Source of the DNA: Actinocorallia herbida
GTDB taxonomy: Bacteria > Actinomycetota > Actinomycetes > Streptosporangiales > Streptosporangiaceae
Length of the DNA stretch: 64,000 bases
Assembly (NCBI RefSeq): GCF_003751225.1
Contig: NZ_RJKE01000001.1
Coordinates: 9,052,001-9,116,000, forward strand
Direction: 5' to 3'
The first letter of the stretch is position 1. Each line of letters starts with the position of its first letter. A program made the translations under genes and the position numbers. This document shows, one piece after another, positions 45,454 through 54,456 of this stretch. The notes under the pieces were generated by a model that was given only the letters and a program-made list of their open reading frames with translations, was not told where the DNA came from and did not search any database.

Positions 45454-47181
45454 TCAGAACAGCCCGAACCGGCGGTTGACCCCCATCAGCAGGCCCGCAC
45501 CACAGGTGACCAAGATCACACCGATGCTACCGTAGAGCAGGACCGGAGCACCCGTGTCGGCGAGGCTGTCGTCGTCGGACGCCACGACGCAGGACGGAAG
45601 GTCGTCTTCGTCGTAGGCGCCCACCGCGAACGTCAGGACGCCCTCGTCGGAGCCCTGCGACGCCGTCGTGTGGGTGAAGGTCAACTGGTAGACGCCCTCG
45701 GCCGTGAAACCCCACGTGCCGTGGCCGTGCTCGCCCGCCGTGAGCTGCCGGGAATCGCCCGCGCCGTCGAAGAGGACCTCGGGGGTGCCGTCCGTGCCGG
45801 TCGCGAACAGGACCGCCTTGCCCGGGCCGTCGACCTCGGTGAGCTTCCAGGTGGCCGCCGTGCCCTCCGCGGCCCAGCCGAGGGACGGGACGCCCGACTG
45901 CGCCGTCTGCGGGAGCAGCCACGCCTCGTCGCCCGCCTCGCCCAGGAACCCCTGGCCGTCGGGGAGCGCCGTCTTAGCCGCGGCCGGCACCCGCACGACG
46001 GCCTCGGCAGGGTCGAGCCAGAGGGACGAGCCGTCCTTGACACCGGACTGGGCCTTGCTGCCGGTGACGCGGACCGCGTAATCGACATCACCATCGGCGA
46101 TGATCGTGCAGTCGCCGTCGACGGGGTCCTCGTCGGCGTCGTCCGTGGGGGAGCTCGTGGGGGACGGGCTCTCGGTGGGGTCGTCGTCCGGGTCCTGCGG
46201 GCCGCCGCCCACCGGGACCGTGTAGGTCACCGGAGCGGACTCGGGGGACGCGGCGTAGTCGAGCTCGTACTTGGGATAGAAGATCGCGGTCAGCTCGTGA
46301 GCGCCCTCGGTCAGGGGGAACTCGGCCTTCGCGACGCCCCCCTGGACCGGGACCGGCGCGGTGCCGAGCGCGGTGACGCCGTCGCGGAACTCCACGAAAC
46401 CCCTGGGGCTGCCGACGAGGCCGGTGATGGCCACGGTCGCGGTCAGCGCGGTCTGCCCGGCCGTCGCGCCGGCGGCCGCGGTCACCGTCGTGGTGGTCGG
46501 GGTCTTGGTCGCCGCCGCCTGCGCACCCGCACCTACATAGAAGGTCTGGGTGATCGGCGCGGACTTGAGGGTCCCGGTGGCGGTGGTCGCGCTGACGGTG
46601 AAGGACAGGCGGTAGCGGCCCTTGTCGCTGAAGGCCCAGAAATAGTCCTTGTGATCCGCCGTGCCGGGGGTCTGCTTGAACGTCTTGAGGTTCGCGGTCG
46701 CATCCGAGGAGAGAACCCGGTCGGCCGCGTCGGCGGTCGCCGGCGACTCGGTGAGGAGCTCGAAGGACCCACCGGCGACGGGGGCCTGCGCGCCGACCAG
46801 GTCGACCGTGACGTCGCCCTGCACCCCAGCGCCTGCGAGGCCGGTCAAGGAGACACCAAGGAAGGGTTTCGTCCCCTTGGTCGCCTCCGTGCCGCTGACG
46901 AACCAGTCGCCCTTCAGGACACCATCCGCGACGGTGATCTTGTCCGTGTCTTCTGCGGGGATCAGGGCGTCGAGGTCGCCCGCCGCGTAGGTGGCGCCGC
47001 CGTCCACGATCGTCGAGACGTCGATCGCGCCCGCGGTGATCTTCGGGCTCAGCAGATCGATGTGCCCGTTCTCGGCGACCTGCGGCTTGACTTCCGTGGG
47101 TGGCGCCGCCTGGGCGGGCCAGGCCGTCGCGGCCAGGATGAGCAGACCTCCGCCGAGCGCCCCCAGGACCCTGCGCATCAT
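45454..47181 (-). CDS. Sortase-anchored surface protein with two wall repeats
   Basis: 575 residues. A signal peptide ends at PAQAAP. Two related modules of the actinobacterial surface-anchored repeat type include YFWAFSDKGRYRLSFTVSA and GTWGFTAEGVYQLTFTHTT, with an Ig-like domain between them and an acidic Pro/Ser/Thr linker. The C-terminus is SLADTGAP, a hydrophobic helix and NRRFG. LADTG fits the LAxTG signal of class E sortase. Similar proteins often accompany a metal ABC transporter, which is absent here. Confidence 0.85.
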   Translation of the reverse strand: MMRRVLGALGGGLLILAATAWPAQAAPPTEVKPQVAENGHIDLLSPKITAGAIDVSTIVDGGATYAAGDLDALIPAEDTDKITVADGVLKGDWFVSGTEATKGTKPFLGVSLTGLAGAGVQGDVTVDLVGAQAPVAGGSFELLTESPATADAADRVLSSDATANLKTFKQTPGTADHKDYFWAFSDKGRYRLSFTVSATTATGTLKSAPITQTFYVGAGAQAAATKTPTTTTVTAAAGATAGQTALTATVAITGLVGSPRGFVEFRDGVTALGTAPVPVQGGVAKAEFPLTEGAHELTAIFYPKYELDYAASPESAPVTYTVPVGGGPQDPDDDPTESPSPTSSPTDDADEDPVDGDCTIIADGDVDYAVRVTGSKAQSGVKDGSSLWLDPAEAVVRVPAAAKTALPDGQGFLGEAGDEAWLLPQTAQSGVPSLGWAAEGTAATWKLTEVDGPGKAVLFATGTDGTPEVLFDGAGDSRQLTAGEHGHGTWGFTAEGVYQLTFTHTTASQGSDEGVLTFAVGAYDEDDLPSCVVASDDDSLADTGAPVLLYGSIGVILVTCGAGLLMGVNRRFGLF

Positions 47182-47440
47182 CCACTCCCCGAACAGTCCG
47201 TTCCGACGCGAAGCCCAACCCTAGGGAGCGGCGGCGGCACGTCGAAGAAATCCAGCTATACGACCAGCCGCAACTCTTCCAGCCGGAGCAGCCGAAACAC
47301 ACTCCGCAGAGGGAGATGCACCGATTTGTTATCAGACAGAAACTGGCGGAATGTCGGTAAAACCAATGTTCGGCGAACGGGAGGTTGCGGTCATCTCCGG
47401 CGATGCCCCCGCTCCTCCCCGACTCATGACGTGACGAGCG

Positions 47441-47947
47441 TCACAAACCATCGAGCCTCACCAGAACCCCGTCCGACAACACCGACGCGTGCAACTCGAC
47501 CCCGTCGGGCCGCGCACCCTTCGGAATGTCATAGACGACGATCCCCTTGAGCCGCTTCCCCGGCCCGATCTCCTCAAGAAGGCTCCGCGCCCGGTCCCCC
47601 ATCCGCGCCGCGAGCTCCGCATCCCCCTCGTACGCCTTTCCCCCGACGAGCAGTTTCTGCTCTCCCCCGGCGAAGTACAACGGCGTGTCCCCCTCATTCC
47701 GCACCGTCACGTACAGGAGCACGAACCTCCCTTGGGCGGTCTCGCCCTTGACCTCCCGTGGCCCCTTCCGGACCTTGGTCACCTTGAACACGACGTCCCC
47801 GTCCCGCACCGTCTCCCCGACCCCGCCACCCACCACGACGGGTTTCGTCGCCCCCACCGATTCCCCGCCCGGCCAAGGCCGCTCCCCCACCGCGGAACAC
47901 CCCACCACCAGCACCACCGCACCCAACACGGCACACAATCCCCGCAT
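47441..47947 (-). CDS. DUF4352-like lipoprotein
   Basis: 168 residues. A short signal with lipobox VVGC is followed by a Gly-rich linker and one beta-sandwich domain (VFKVTKVRKGP, GRFVLLYVTVRNEGDTPLYF, GKRLKGIVVYDIPKGARPDG) matching the DUF4352/telomeric-repeat-factor-like fold of exported actinobacterial proteins. Function unknown. The start at MRGLCAVLGAVV is set by the signal peptide. Confidence 0.8.
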   Translation of the reverse strand: MRGLCAVLGAVVLVVGCSAVGERPWPGGESVGATKPVVVGGGVGETVRDGDVVFKVTKVRKGPREVKGETAQGRFVLLYVTVRNEGDTPLYFAGGEQKLLVGGKAYEGDAELAARMGDRARSLLEEIGPGKRLKGIVVYDIPKGARPDGVELHASVLSDGVLVRLDGL

Positions 47948-48197
47948 GATCCCCACATCTCCCCCCAGCCCCGTTGCCCCCACAATTACACGCCCCGCAC
48001 CCCTCGCCACCCACACCCGAAACCAAAAAGAACTCTTCCAGTTACCACCCGGTTATCGGTGATGTCACCGGACACATTCCCCAATCCCCTAAACGCAAAA
48101 AATCCGCCCCGAACAATGGCTCCCCTCCCCTCTCGCCCGCGACCCCCACGCCCGCCCTCAGGCACCCGGCCGCCCACCGACCCCCACGAACATGACA

Positions 48198-48228
48198 AAG
48201 GGCCCGCCGTCCTGGACGGCGGGCCCTT
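48198..48228. terminator. Terminator after tRNA-Ala
   Basis: AAGGGCCCGCCGTC (48198-48211) pairs perfectly with 48215-48228 around CTG. On the minus strand it follows tRNA-Ala by 7 bp and continues TTTGTC. Confidence 0.88.
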
Positions 48229-48235
48229 CACAGGG

Positions 48236-48308
48236 TGGAGCCATGGGGAATCGAACCCCAGACCTCTTGCATGCAAGGCAAGTGCTCTACCAATTGAGCT
48301 ATGGCCCC
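48236..48308 (-). tRNA. tRNA-Ala(UGC)
   Basis: On the minus strand GGGGCCA (from 48308) pairs with TGGCTCC (ending 48237) with one G-U, discriminator A. The anticodon loop CTTGCAT gives UGC. D loop AGCTCAATTGGTAGAGC and T loop GGTTCGATTCC are standard. Confidence 0.94.
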
Positions 48309-48402
48309 TTGTGCGTGGTCAGCGTACCGGGGGTGCGGGGGTGGTGGGAAATGGGGGCGGCGGCGCCGCGGGTGGCGCGGCGCCGGACCGTCCCGGGGCG
48401 CC

Positions 48403-48519
48403 CTACTCGGCCGACGTGGCCTCGGTCCACAGGTCGAGCTCGGCGCGGTCCTGCTGGAGGCGCTTCCAGACGGCGAAGCCGCCGAGCGCGAGGACGGCGA
48501 GCACAAGAAGCTTCTTCAT
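48403..48519 (-). CDS. DLW-39 family protein
   Basis: 38 residues: MKKLLVLAVLALGGFAVWKR, then a short tail with the invariant LDLW. The family is named for its length and the DLW motif and is found next to the tRNA-Ile/tRNA-Ala pair downstream of gyrA in actinobacteria. One membrane helix; function unknown. It lies 94 bp upstream of tRNA-Ala on the same strand. Confidence 0.9.
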   Translation of the reverse strand: MKKLLVLAVLALGGFAVWKRLQQDRAELDLWTEATSAE

Positions 48520-48672
48520 GGCGAGGACCCCTTCACCTTCGACAGTGGGCAAGAACTCAAACCTAGCAACGCCTCGTACACTACCGAACCTGTCGCAGGT
48601 CACCTCCGGGGTCACCTTCTCGGCAGGACACAGATCCCTTCTCCTCGGGGCCTTCCGGCGCCCCGCGGGGCG

Positions 48673-49305
48673 TCAACGGGCGTCAAGGGCACGTTCGAGG
48701 CGGGCGAACAGGCGCTCGGCCAGATCGCGCAGGTGGTCGGCCAGCGCGTCGCCGGACTCCCCCGCGGCGATCATCCGCGCGCTGGCCCAGTTCACGGTCC
48801 GGAGCACGCCGACGGTCGTCAGCGCGGCCATCCTTACGTCCGGATCATCCGCTTCCTCCCCGTATGCCTCGGCGAAGAGGACGGCGAGAAGGTCTTCCAG
48901 CTCCTGGACGACCTCGCGAACCCGGCCCTGCAAGGCCGGCGAATTGTGGATCACCTGGCGGAACGCCGTGAGCCGCTCGTCCCCGAAGCCCGTCACCGGG
49001 TCCCGTTCTTCGAGCATCAGCAGGTACTCGTCCTTGAGCGCCTTCAGCGGGGTCGCCCCCTCCGGTCGTTCCCTGACGGCGGAGGCGACGCGTTCGAGGA
49101 GGTCCGGGAACCTGTCGAGGAAGAGGTCCTCCTTGCGGGGGAAGTAGTTGAAGACCGTCTTGGCCGACACGTTGGCGACCGCCGCGACCTCGACGACGGT
49201 CACCTCGTCGAACCCGCGCTCGAGGAACAGGCCCGTGGCGATGTCGGAGATCAGCTGGCGGGTCTCCCGTTTCTTGCGCTCGCGCAGGCCAGGTTCATGT
49301 CGCAC
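48673..49305 (-). CDS. TetR-family regulator
   Basis: 210 residues. The N-terminal HTH is FDEVTVVEVAAVANVSAKTVFNYFPRKEDLF in the standard TetR frame (residues about 30-60). The ligand domain has no recognisable signature. No divergent target gene is adjacent; the neighbour at 49344 lies 38 bp upstream on the same strand. Confidence 0.9.
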   Translation of the reverse strand: MRHEPGLRERKKRETRQLISDIATGLFLERGFDEVTVVEVAAVANVSAKTVFNYFPRKEDLFLDRFPDLLERVASAVRERPEGATPLKALKDEYLLMLEERDPVTGFGDERLTAFRQVIHNSPALQGRVREVVQELEDLLAVLFAEAYGEEADDPDVRMAALTTVGVLRTVNWASARMIAAGESGDALADHLRDLAERLFARLERALDAR

Positions 49306-49343
49306 GGGCCCAGCCTAAGATCATCGGCCCGTTTCCGGTCCGC

Positions 49344-49811
49344 TCAGGGCCAGTCCAGCGGGTGAGCCCGCATCGCCGCCACCCCGCCGACCGTCACCGG
49401 ACGGAACCGCTGGACGGGCAGGACAGGCCGCTCCAAGGCCCTCAGATCCTCGAAGAGACGACCGGAGATCACGACCGAGCAGGGACTGGCGAAACGAGCT
49501 CGGCCGAGGTCTCGCACGGTCTCAAGGCCCGGGCCGCGGAACTGGCCGTCCACGAGGGAGGCGAGTCCTTCGTGCAGCGCGAGGACGAGGGGCCCGCCGC
49601 CCGCGCACAGCGCCTCCCGCACGGTCTCGACCATCGCGCCGAGCAGGTCGGGTTCGTCGACGCCCGGGGGGAGCACCCCCGTGCGCAGTCCGGGCTCCGC
49701 GTCGTTCCACAGCGTCCGGTCGAAGGGCGGAAGGTCGATCAGCCCGGGCACCGGAATGTCGACCGCCAGCGCCAAGGTCACCCGTCTGATCCCGCCCACC
49801 GGTCGGCTCAT
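49344..49811 (-). CDS. Hypothetical protein next to crp
   Basis: 155 residues, no signal peptide or helices. TLALAVDIPVPGLIDLPPFDRTLW and GGGPLVLALHEGLASLVDG suggest a compact alpha/beta protein; the C-terminal half (SVVISGRLFEDLRAL) looks like a nucleotide- or effector-binding strand-helix. I do not recognise the family. It sits between TetR and Crp genes on one strand. Confidence 0.55.
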   Translation of the reverse strand: MSRPVGGIRRVTLALAVDIPVPGLIDLPPFDRTLWNDAEPGLRTGVLPPGVDEPDLLGAMVETVREALCAGGGPLVLALHEGLASLVDGQFRGPGLETVRDLGRARFASPCSVVISGRLFEDLRALERPVLPVQRFRPVTVGGVAAMRAHPLDWP

Positions 49812-49875
49812 CCGACGATGGTCGCGCCGACCGGTGGGGGAGACTCCCTCGTTGCAGGGGTTTGTGCCGGGCGGC

Positions 49876-50568
49876 TCAGTTCCCGTGCCAGAGGGACCTG
49901 AGCTTGGCGACGTCGAGGACGGTGATCCGCCGCCAGCTCGTCCGGATCAGCCCGGCCTGGCGGAACTCGTTGAGCACGCGTTCGGTGGTCGCCTCGCCGG
50001 CCCCGGCGAGCCCGCCCAGCTCGAACTGGCTGAGCGGCAGCCCTACGACGACGCCGTCGGGGGAGTCCTCCCCGTACCGTTCGACGAGTTCGCAGAGCAG
50101 CCGCGCCAGCCGTTCCCGCGCGCCCCATGCCTTCGCCTCGACCCTTCGCTCGGTGGAGGTGCGCATCTTGGCGAGGAGACTGGCGATGACCTTGCCACGG
50201 GTGTCCGGGTGGTCGGCGAGGAACGTCTCGATGGCCGACTTGCCTATCCGGACGGCCACCACCGTGTTGATCGCGGTGACGGTGGCCGTCCTGGGGCCTC
50301 CGTCGAGGAGGGCGAACTCCCCGATGAGGTCGCCCCGGGAACGGATCGCCAGGACGGTGTGGCTTCCGTCCGCGGTGTCGACGGTGACCTTGGCGAAGCC
50401 GTCGAGAAGGATGTACAGAACGTCGTTGTCCTCGGCGCCTTGGAGCACCAGGACCGCCTTGTGCGGGAACTCGACTTTTGTGCCGAGGTGAAGGAGTTCT
50501 CTCCGCTCCTGTTCGGTGAGGGTCCCTATGAGGCTGCTCGTCGGCCAGGTGCCTGAGCGTTCGGCCAT
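49876..50568 (-). CDS. Crp/Fnr-family regulator
   Basis: 230 residues from MAERSGTW. The cyclic-nucleotide fold has KAVLVLQGAEDNDVLYILLDG, GEFALLDGGPRTATVTA (the phosphate-binding cassette, with R and T) and a long dimer helix. The HTH is LSQFELGGLAGAGEATTERVLNEFRQAGLI. The intact cassette is compatible with cAMP binding. It lies 64 bp upstream of the 155-residue unknown gene. Confidence 0.9.
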   Translation of the reverse strand: MAERSGTWPTSSLIGTLTEQERRELLHLGTKVEFPHKAVLVLQGAEDNDVLYILLDGFAKVTVDTADGSHTVLAIRSRGDLIGEFALLDGGPRTATVTAINTVVAVRIGKSAIETFLADHPDTRGKVIASLLAKMRTSTERRVEAKAWGARERLARLLCELVERYGEDSPDGVVVGLPLSQFELGGLAGAGEATTERVLNEFRQAGLIRTSWRRITVLDVAKLRSLWHGN

Positions 50569-51183
50569 CAGCGTCGCCCTTCCGGTTCGGGCTTCGCCTC
50601 GGCGTGTACGGCGGTGTGCTTCAGGGAGGGGGTGGCGGTCGTCGGTCCTGCGCCGGGAAAGCCGATCCGGCCTCGGCTTTCCGCAACGCGGGACACGCAC
50701 GCCCGGCGTGTCCGGGTCATGGTCTCCTCAGGGTCGGGGGGTGACCCCCGCCTCGGGGTCCGGACGGCCTGCCCCAGCCCTCCGGCCTCCCGGTCCGGCC
50801 CGTCGGGCGCCGCCCCCAGCGCTCGCCGGCCCGCACATCGGCGGGATTCCTGGGGCCATCGTGTCACGAATAAAACTGATTTCACCGGCCATCTTTGCGA
50901 AAGGACGATAAATCCCCTGTGGCCGTAGTTAAGGCACTGAGTGTCTTTGAATGGGCCATCTGGAAAACGTTATAGATCATGAAGAATCCCCCGGATGAGG
51001 GAGTCTCCAGCGACCGCGCGACCCATCCTCGGGGACGTGCCGGAGGCGGCAGGGGGCCGCGTCCCACGGGGGCAGGGTCGGCGGGGCGTGCCGGGAGCCG
51101 GCCCGCCGGCCCGAACACGGCGTGCCGCGCGGCCGGGCGGAAGCGGCATGATCGGAGGGTCGGTACGCGGAGGGGGAGGCGGT
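50569..51183. other. 615-bp gap with an AT-rich promoter segment
   Basis: Between divergent crp and the decarboxylase. 50870-50990 is AT-rich. TTGAAT (50947-50952), 17 bp and TTATAG (50970-50975) form a good plus-strand promoter with a start near 50982. That would give the decarboxylase mRNA a leader of about 200 nt. The frame from ATG 50979 is Arg/Gly-rich and does not look like a gene. Confidence 0.5.
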
Positions 51184-52329
51184 ATGGCGGTGGGGGTCGA
51201 CGGGTTCTCGGCGGGGCTGGGGGAGGAGCGGCTGCCCGCGTACGTGTACGACGTCTCCGGGCTGGGGGAGTACGTCCGTGAGATCGTCGCGGCGCTCGCG
51301 GACGGGCCCGAGGTGTTCTACGCCGCGAAGGCGAACGCCGACGCGCCCGTGCTGCGCGCCGTGGCCGCCGAGGTCGCCGGGATAGAGGTCGCCAGCGGGG
51401 GAGAGCTGGAGCACGTCAGACGGCTTCTGCCGGACGCGCGGATCGCGTTCGGCGGCCCGGGGAAGACCGACCGGGAGCTGCGCCTCGCAGCCCGGCTCAA
51501 GGCCGAGCGCGTCCATGTGGAGAGCCCTTACGAGCTGCGCAGGCTCGCGGAGGCCGCCGAAGGGGAGGGGCGCGACCTCGACGTGCTGCTGCGCGTCAAC
51601 CTCGCGGGGGACAGGGCGGGGGCCGCCCTGGCGATGAGCGGCCCCTTCGGCATGGACCCCGGGCTGATCGCCGACTGCCTCCCGATCCTGGCCGCCGCGC
51701 CGCGGCTGCGGCTGCGCGGCGTGCACGCGCACCTGGCGTCCGGCCTCGACGTGCCCGCGCTCGTCGCGCAGCAGCGGGAGATCCTGGACTGGGCGCGGCC
51801 TTGGCTGGCCCGTGCGGGCGTCACCCTTCCCGAGATCAATCTCGGCGGAGGCATGGCCGTCGATTACGCGCGCCCCGAGGCACGCTTCGACTGGGCCGCC
51901 TACGGCAAGGCGTTGTCTTCACTCGCTCTTCCCGGCGAGACCTTGCGCGTCGAGCCTGGACGGGCGCTGACGGTCCACCACGGCTGGTACGTCACGGACG
52001 TCCTGGACGTGAAGACCGCCCACGGACGTGCCTATGCCGTCGTCCGCGGCGGCACCCATCACCTGCGCACTCCCGCGACGAAGAACCACGACCAGCCCTT
52101 CCGTGTCCTCCCCGGTCCCCGTCACGCCGACGCGCCTTCCGTGCGGGACACGGCCGTCACCCTCGTCGGCCAGCTCTGCACGCCGAAGGACGTCCTCGCC
52201 CGCGACATCCCCCTGCCGCGCCTCTCTGTGGGCGACCGGGTCGTCTTCGCCATGGCCGGCGCCTACGCCTGGAACATCTCGCACCACTCCTTCCTCATGC
52301 ACCCGGAGCCGTCCTTCCACTACCTCTGA
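51184..52329 (+). CDS. PLP-dependent decarboxylase, fold type III
   Basis: 381 residues, ATG with GGAGG upstream. The PLP lysine is in FYAAKANADAPVL. SGGELEHVRRLL, NLGGGMAVDY and EPGRALTVHHGWYVTDVLD bind PLP phosphate. The second active-site Cys is in GQLCTPKDVLARD. The sequence matches the LysA/ODC-like branch used in siderophore and polyamine pathways more than housekeeping LysA. It stands alone, so the substrate is unknown. Confidence 0.85.
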   Translation: MAVGVDGFSAGLGEERLPAYVYDVSGLGEYVREIVAALADGPEVFYAAKANADAPVLRAVAAEVAGIEVASGGELEHVRRLLPDARIAFGGPGKTDRELRLAARLKAERVHVESPYELRRLAEAAEGEGRDLDVLLRVNLAGDRAGAALAMSGPFGMDPGLIADCLPILAAAPRLRLRGVHAHLASGLDVPALVAQQREILDWARPWLARAGVTLPEINLGGGMAVDYARPEARFDWAAYGKALSSLALPGETLRVEPGRALTVHHGWYVTDVLDVKTAHGRAYAVVRGGTHHLRTPATKNHDQPFRVLPGPRHADAPSVRDTAVTLVGQLCTPKDVLARDIPLPRLSVGDRVVFAMAGAYAWNISHHSFLMHPEPSFHYL

Positions 52330-52345
52330 CGGCCTGCCCTCCCCG

Positions 52346-53140
52346 TCAGGACGGGTCGGGGGCCGGGGCCGCGGAGTTCGGCAGCCCGATCGTCGGGCAG
52401 AACGCGCGGGCGCGGACCGCGTCGCGCCGGGTCGCCGCCCGGGAGTTCGCGAGCGCCTGCGACGAGGCGGCCTCCATCGCAGAGGAGCCGAAACCCCCGA
52501 CGCCGAAACCACCGCCGAACCCGGACCCGCCGAAGGGCGACGACCCGATGTTGCCGATCACCGCCATCGACGACACGTGCGACCGGCGCATCGTGTCGGA
52601 GGCGAGCACGGAGTTCAGCTGGCTCCGCTGCCGCATCCGCAGCATCGCCCGCGCCGCGAGCACCCCCTGCCCGTCGGCGGTCCGGGTCGGCAGCGCGCTC
52701 TGCGGCACCTCGGTCGGCGAACTGTCCTTGCGCCCGATGTTCTCCCCGATCATCATCATCGTGTCGTGGTCGACGCAGGCCCGCTCGGCATGGATCCACC
52801 GGAGCTCCTCAAGATCCGCAGGAGACACCGCGATCCTCCGGTGCACCTCCCGGTACCCCTCGGCCCCGGTCAGCGCCCTGAGACCCGTCTCATGCCCCGC
52901 GACGACGCAGTCGTTCCATCCGACCGCCACCGCCGCCGCCAGATGCGCGAGCCCTTCGCCGCCGTCCCCGCGCCGCCCGGCGAGGTCCGCGAGCAGCACC
53001 CGCACCAGCCCCTCCATCCACCGCGGTCCGCGCGCGACGACCTGCGGCAGCAACCCCTCGAGGTCCCGCCTCCCCTGCTCGTGGTCCCCGCTGATCACCG
53101 AGCCGCAAGCCCCGTACAAGTCCTCGAATCCCATCTCCAT
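52346..53140 (-). CDS. Hypothetical protein with Gly/Phe-rich segment
   Basis: 264 residues. The N-terminal half is helical and TPR-like (GDHEQGRRDLEGLLPQV, WMEGLVRVLLADLAGRRGDG, AHLAAAVAVGWNDCVVAGHE). The second half has a low-complexity stretch (SGFGGGFGVGGFGSS) and no membrane helix. I do not recognise the family. It converges on the decarboxylase gene with a 16-bp gap. Confidence 0.55.
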   Translation of the reverse strand: MEMGFEDLYGACGSVISGDHEQGRRDLEGLLPQVVARGPRWMEGLVRVLLADLAGRRGDGGEGLAHLAAAVAVGWNDCVVAGHETGLRALTGAEGYREVHRRIAVSPADLEELRWIHAERACVDHDTMMMIGENIGRKDSSPTEVPQSALPTRTADGQGVLAARAMLRMRQRSQLNSVLASDTMRRSHVSSMAVIGNIGSSPFGGSGFGGGFGVGGFGSSAMEAASSQALANSRAATRRDAVRARAFCPTIGLPNSAAPAPDPS

Positions 53141-53230
53141 GCCACCCCACGCTAGGCATGGGATGTCCGCCCCGACCGTGAGCGGCGTCCCGCCCTGCCC
53201 GGGACTCCGCCCGTGCCTCGCCGTGGTTCC

Positions 53231-54169
53231 CTACGGAACGAGGACGAGCCGCCCTCTGAGGCCGCCCTTGGCAAGGCGCGCGTGAGCCTGAGCGGCCTCG
53301 TGCAGGGGGAGGGTGTCCGCGACCCGAAGGGTGAGGCTCCCCGAGGCGGCCAAAGCCGAGAGCTCGGCGAGCCGGTCGGCGTCGGCGGTGATCCAGACGT
53401 TCGCGACCCGGATCCCGCGCAGCCCGACGGGCGCGGCCCCGCCCACGACCGCGACGAAAGCACCCCGGTTCCGGACGCCGCCCAGCGCGCGGACGCCGAG
53501 GGACGCCGCATCGAGGGCGCCGTCGACCCCGCCCGGGACGAGCGCGCGGACGGCCTCAGCAAGGTCGGCGATCGAACGCGGGACGGTCCACGCGGCACCC
53601 AGCGCCCGGACCAGGTCCGTGTCGGCCTCGTCCGCGACCGCCACGACGCGCAACCCGCGCGCGGCGGCCAGTTCCACGGCGAAGCCCCCGACCGCCCCCG
53701 CCGCACCCGTCACGAGGAGGGTGCCGCCCTCGGGCAGGTCGAGCAGGTCGAGTGCCTGGGCGGCGGTCGACGCGTTGAGCGGCAGGGTCGCCGCCTCGAC
53801 GGGGGAGACGCCCACCGGGGCGGAGGCGATCGCCGCCGCGTCCAGGACGACGTACTCGGCGTGCGTCCCGAGCGGCACGTCGAGCCGGTCGGCGAGCCCG
53901 ATGACGCGCTCTCCCGCCCGATGCCCCGAGACGCCCTCCCCGACGGCGTCGATGACCCCCGCGACGTCCCACCCGAGACCGATGACGTCCCGGCCCGCCA
54001 TGAGCCCGGCCTCCGCGAGCAGCCCCGCCCGGATCGCGGCGTCGACCGGGTTGACCGCGGCCGCCTCCACCCGGATCCGGACCTGTCCAGGGCCCGGCAC
54101 GGGCACGGCGACGTCCGCGATCTCCACGACCTCGGGACCGCCGAACGCTCGGATGACTGCGGCACGCAT
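53231..54169 (-). CDS. NADP-dependent oxidoreductase (zinc-free MDR)
   Basis: 312 residues, ATG with GGAGGAAGC upstream. The N-terminal domain AVNPVDAAIRAGLL and Rossmann motif VTGAAGAVGGFAVELAAARG place it among quinone oxidoreductase-like MDR proteins lacking zinc ligands. Its leader carries a palindrome resembling HxlR operators, which often regulate such electrophile-detoxifying reductases. Confidence 0.85.
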   Translation of the reverse strand: MRAAVIRAFGGPEVVEIADVAVPVPGPGQVRIRVEAAAVNPVDAAIRAGLLAEAGLMAGRDVIGLGWDVAGVIDAVGEGVSGHRAGERVIGLADRLDVPLGTHAEYVVLDAAAIASAPVGVSPVEAATLPLNASTAAQALDLLDLPEGGTLLVTGAAGAVGGFAVELAAARGLRVVAVADEADTDLVRALGAAWTVPRSIADLAEAVRALVPGGVDGALDAASLGVRALGGVRNRGAFVAVVGGAAPVGLRGIRVANVWITADADRLAELSALAASGSLTLRVADTLPLHEAAQAHARLAKGGLRGRLVLVP

Positions 54170-54229
54170 GCTTCCTCCTGGTGATCCGCCTGATCGACAG
54201 GCCCAACCTAGGAGGAGCCGCTCTCCCTC

Positions 54230-54257
54230 GGTAAGTAGGCACCTGAAGGTGAGTAAC
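54230..54257. promoter_or_regulatory. HxlR-like operator upstream of the oxidoreductase
   Basis: GGTAAGTAGGCACC and AGGTGAGTAACC form an interrupted inverted repeat about 60 bp before the gene start on the minus strand. The GTAAGTA...GAGTAAC pattern is the kind bound by HxlR/YodB-type redox regulators. No HxlR gene is present in the window. Confidence 0.5.
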
Positions 54258-54334
54258 CCACGAGCAAGTGCCCGGGAGACCCGGTGCGCACGGCTGACTG
54301 CCCGGGGCGCGCGGCCAAGGGGACAAAAGCAAGA

Positions 54335-54363
54335 AGGCCGCTTCCCTTTGCGGGAAACGGCCT
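54335..54363 (-). terminator. Terminator after tRNA-Ile
   Basis: AGGCCG-C-TTCCC pairs with GGGAA-A-CGGCCT around TTTGC, 20 bp beyond the tRNA 3' end; on the minus strand it is followed by TCTTGC. Confidence 0.65.
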
Positions 54364-54382
54364 GTCTCATAAAACTTCCGGG

Positions 54383-54456
54383 TGGGCGTACCAGGACTTG
54401 AACCTGGGGCCTCATCCTTATCAGGGATGCGCTCTAACCGACTGAGCTATACGCCC
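54383..54456 (-). tRNA. tRNA-Ile(GAU)
   Basis: On the minus strand GGGCGTA (from 54456) pairs with TACGCCC (ending 54384), discriminator A at 54383. The anticodon loop CTGATAA gives GAU. 74 nt with standard D and T loops. It follows the DUF3566 gene, its usual place downstream of gyrA. Confidence 0.95.

Noticed and set aside
50979-51281. Open frame right after the 50947-50975 promoter
   Set aside because: Arg/Gly-rich sequence with no domain, overlapping the decarboxylase start in another frame.
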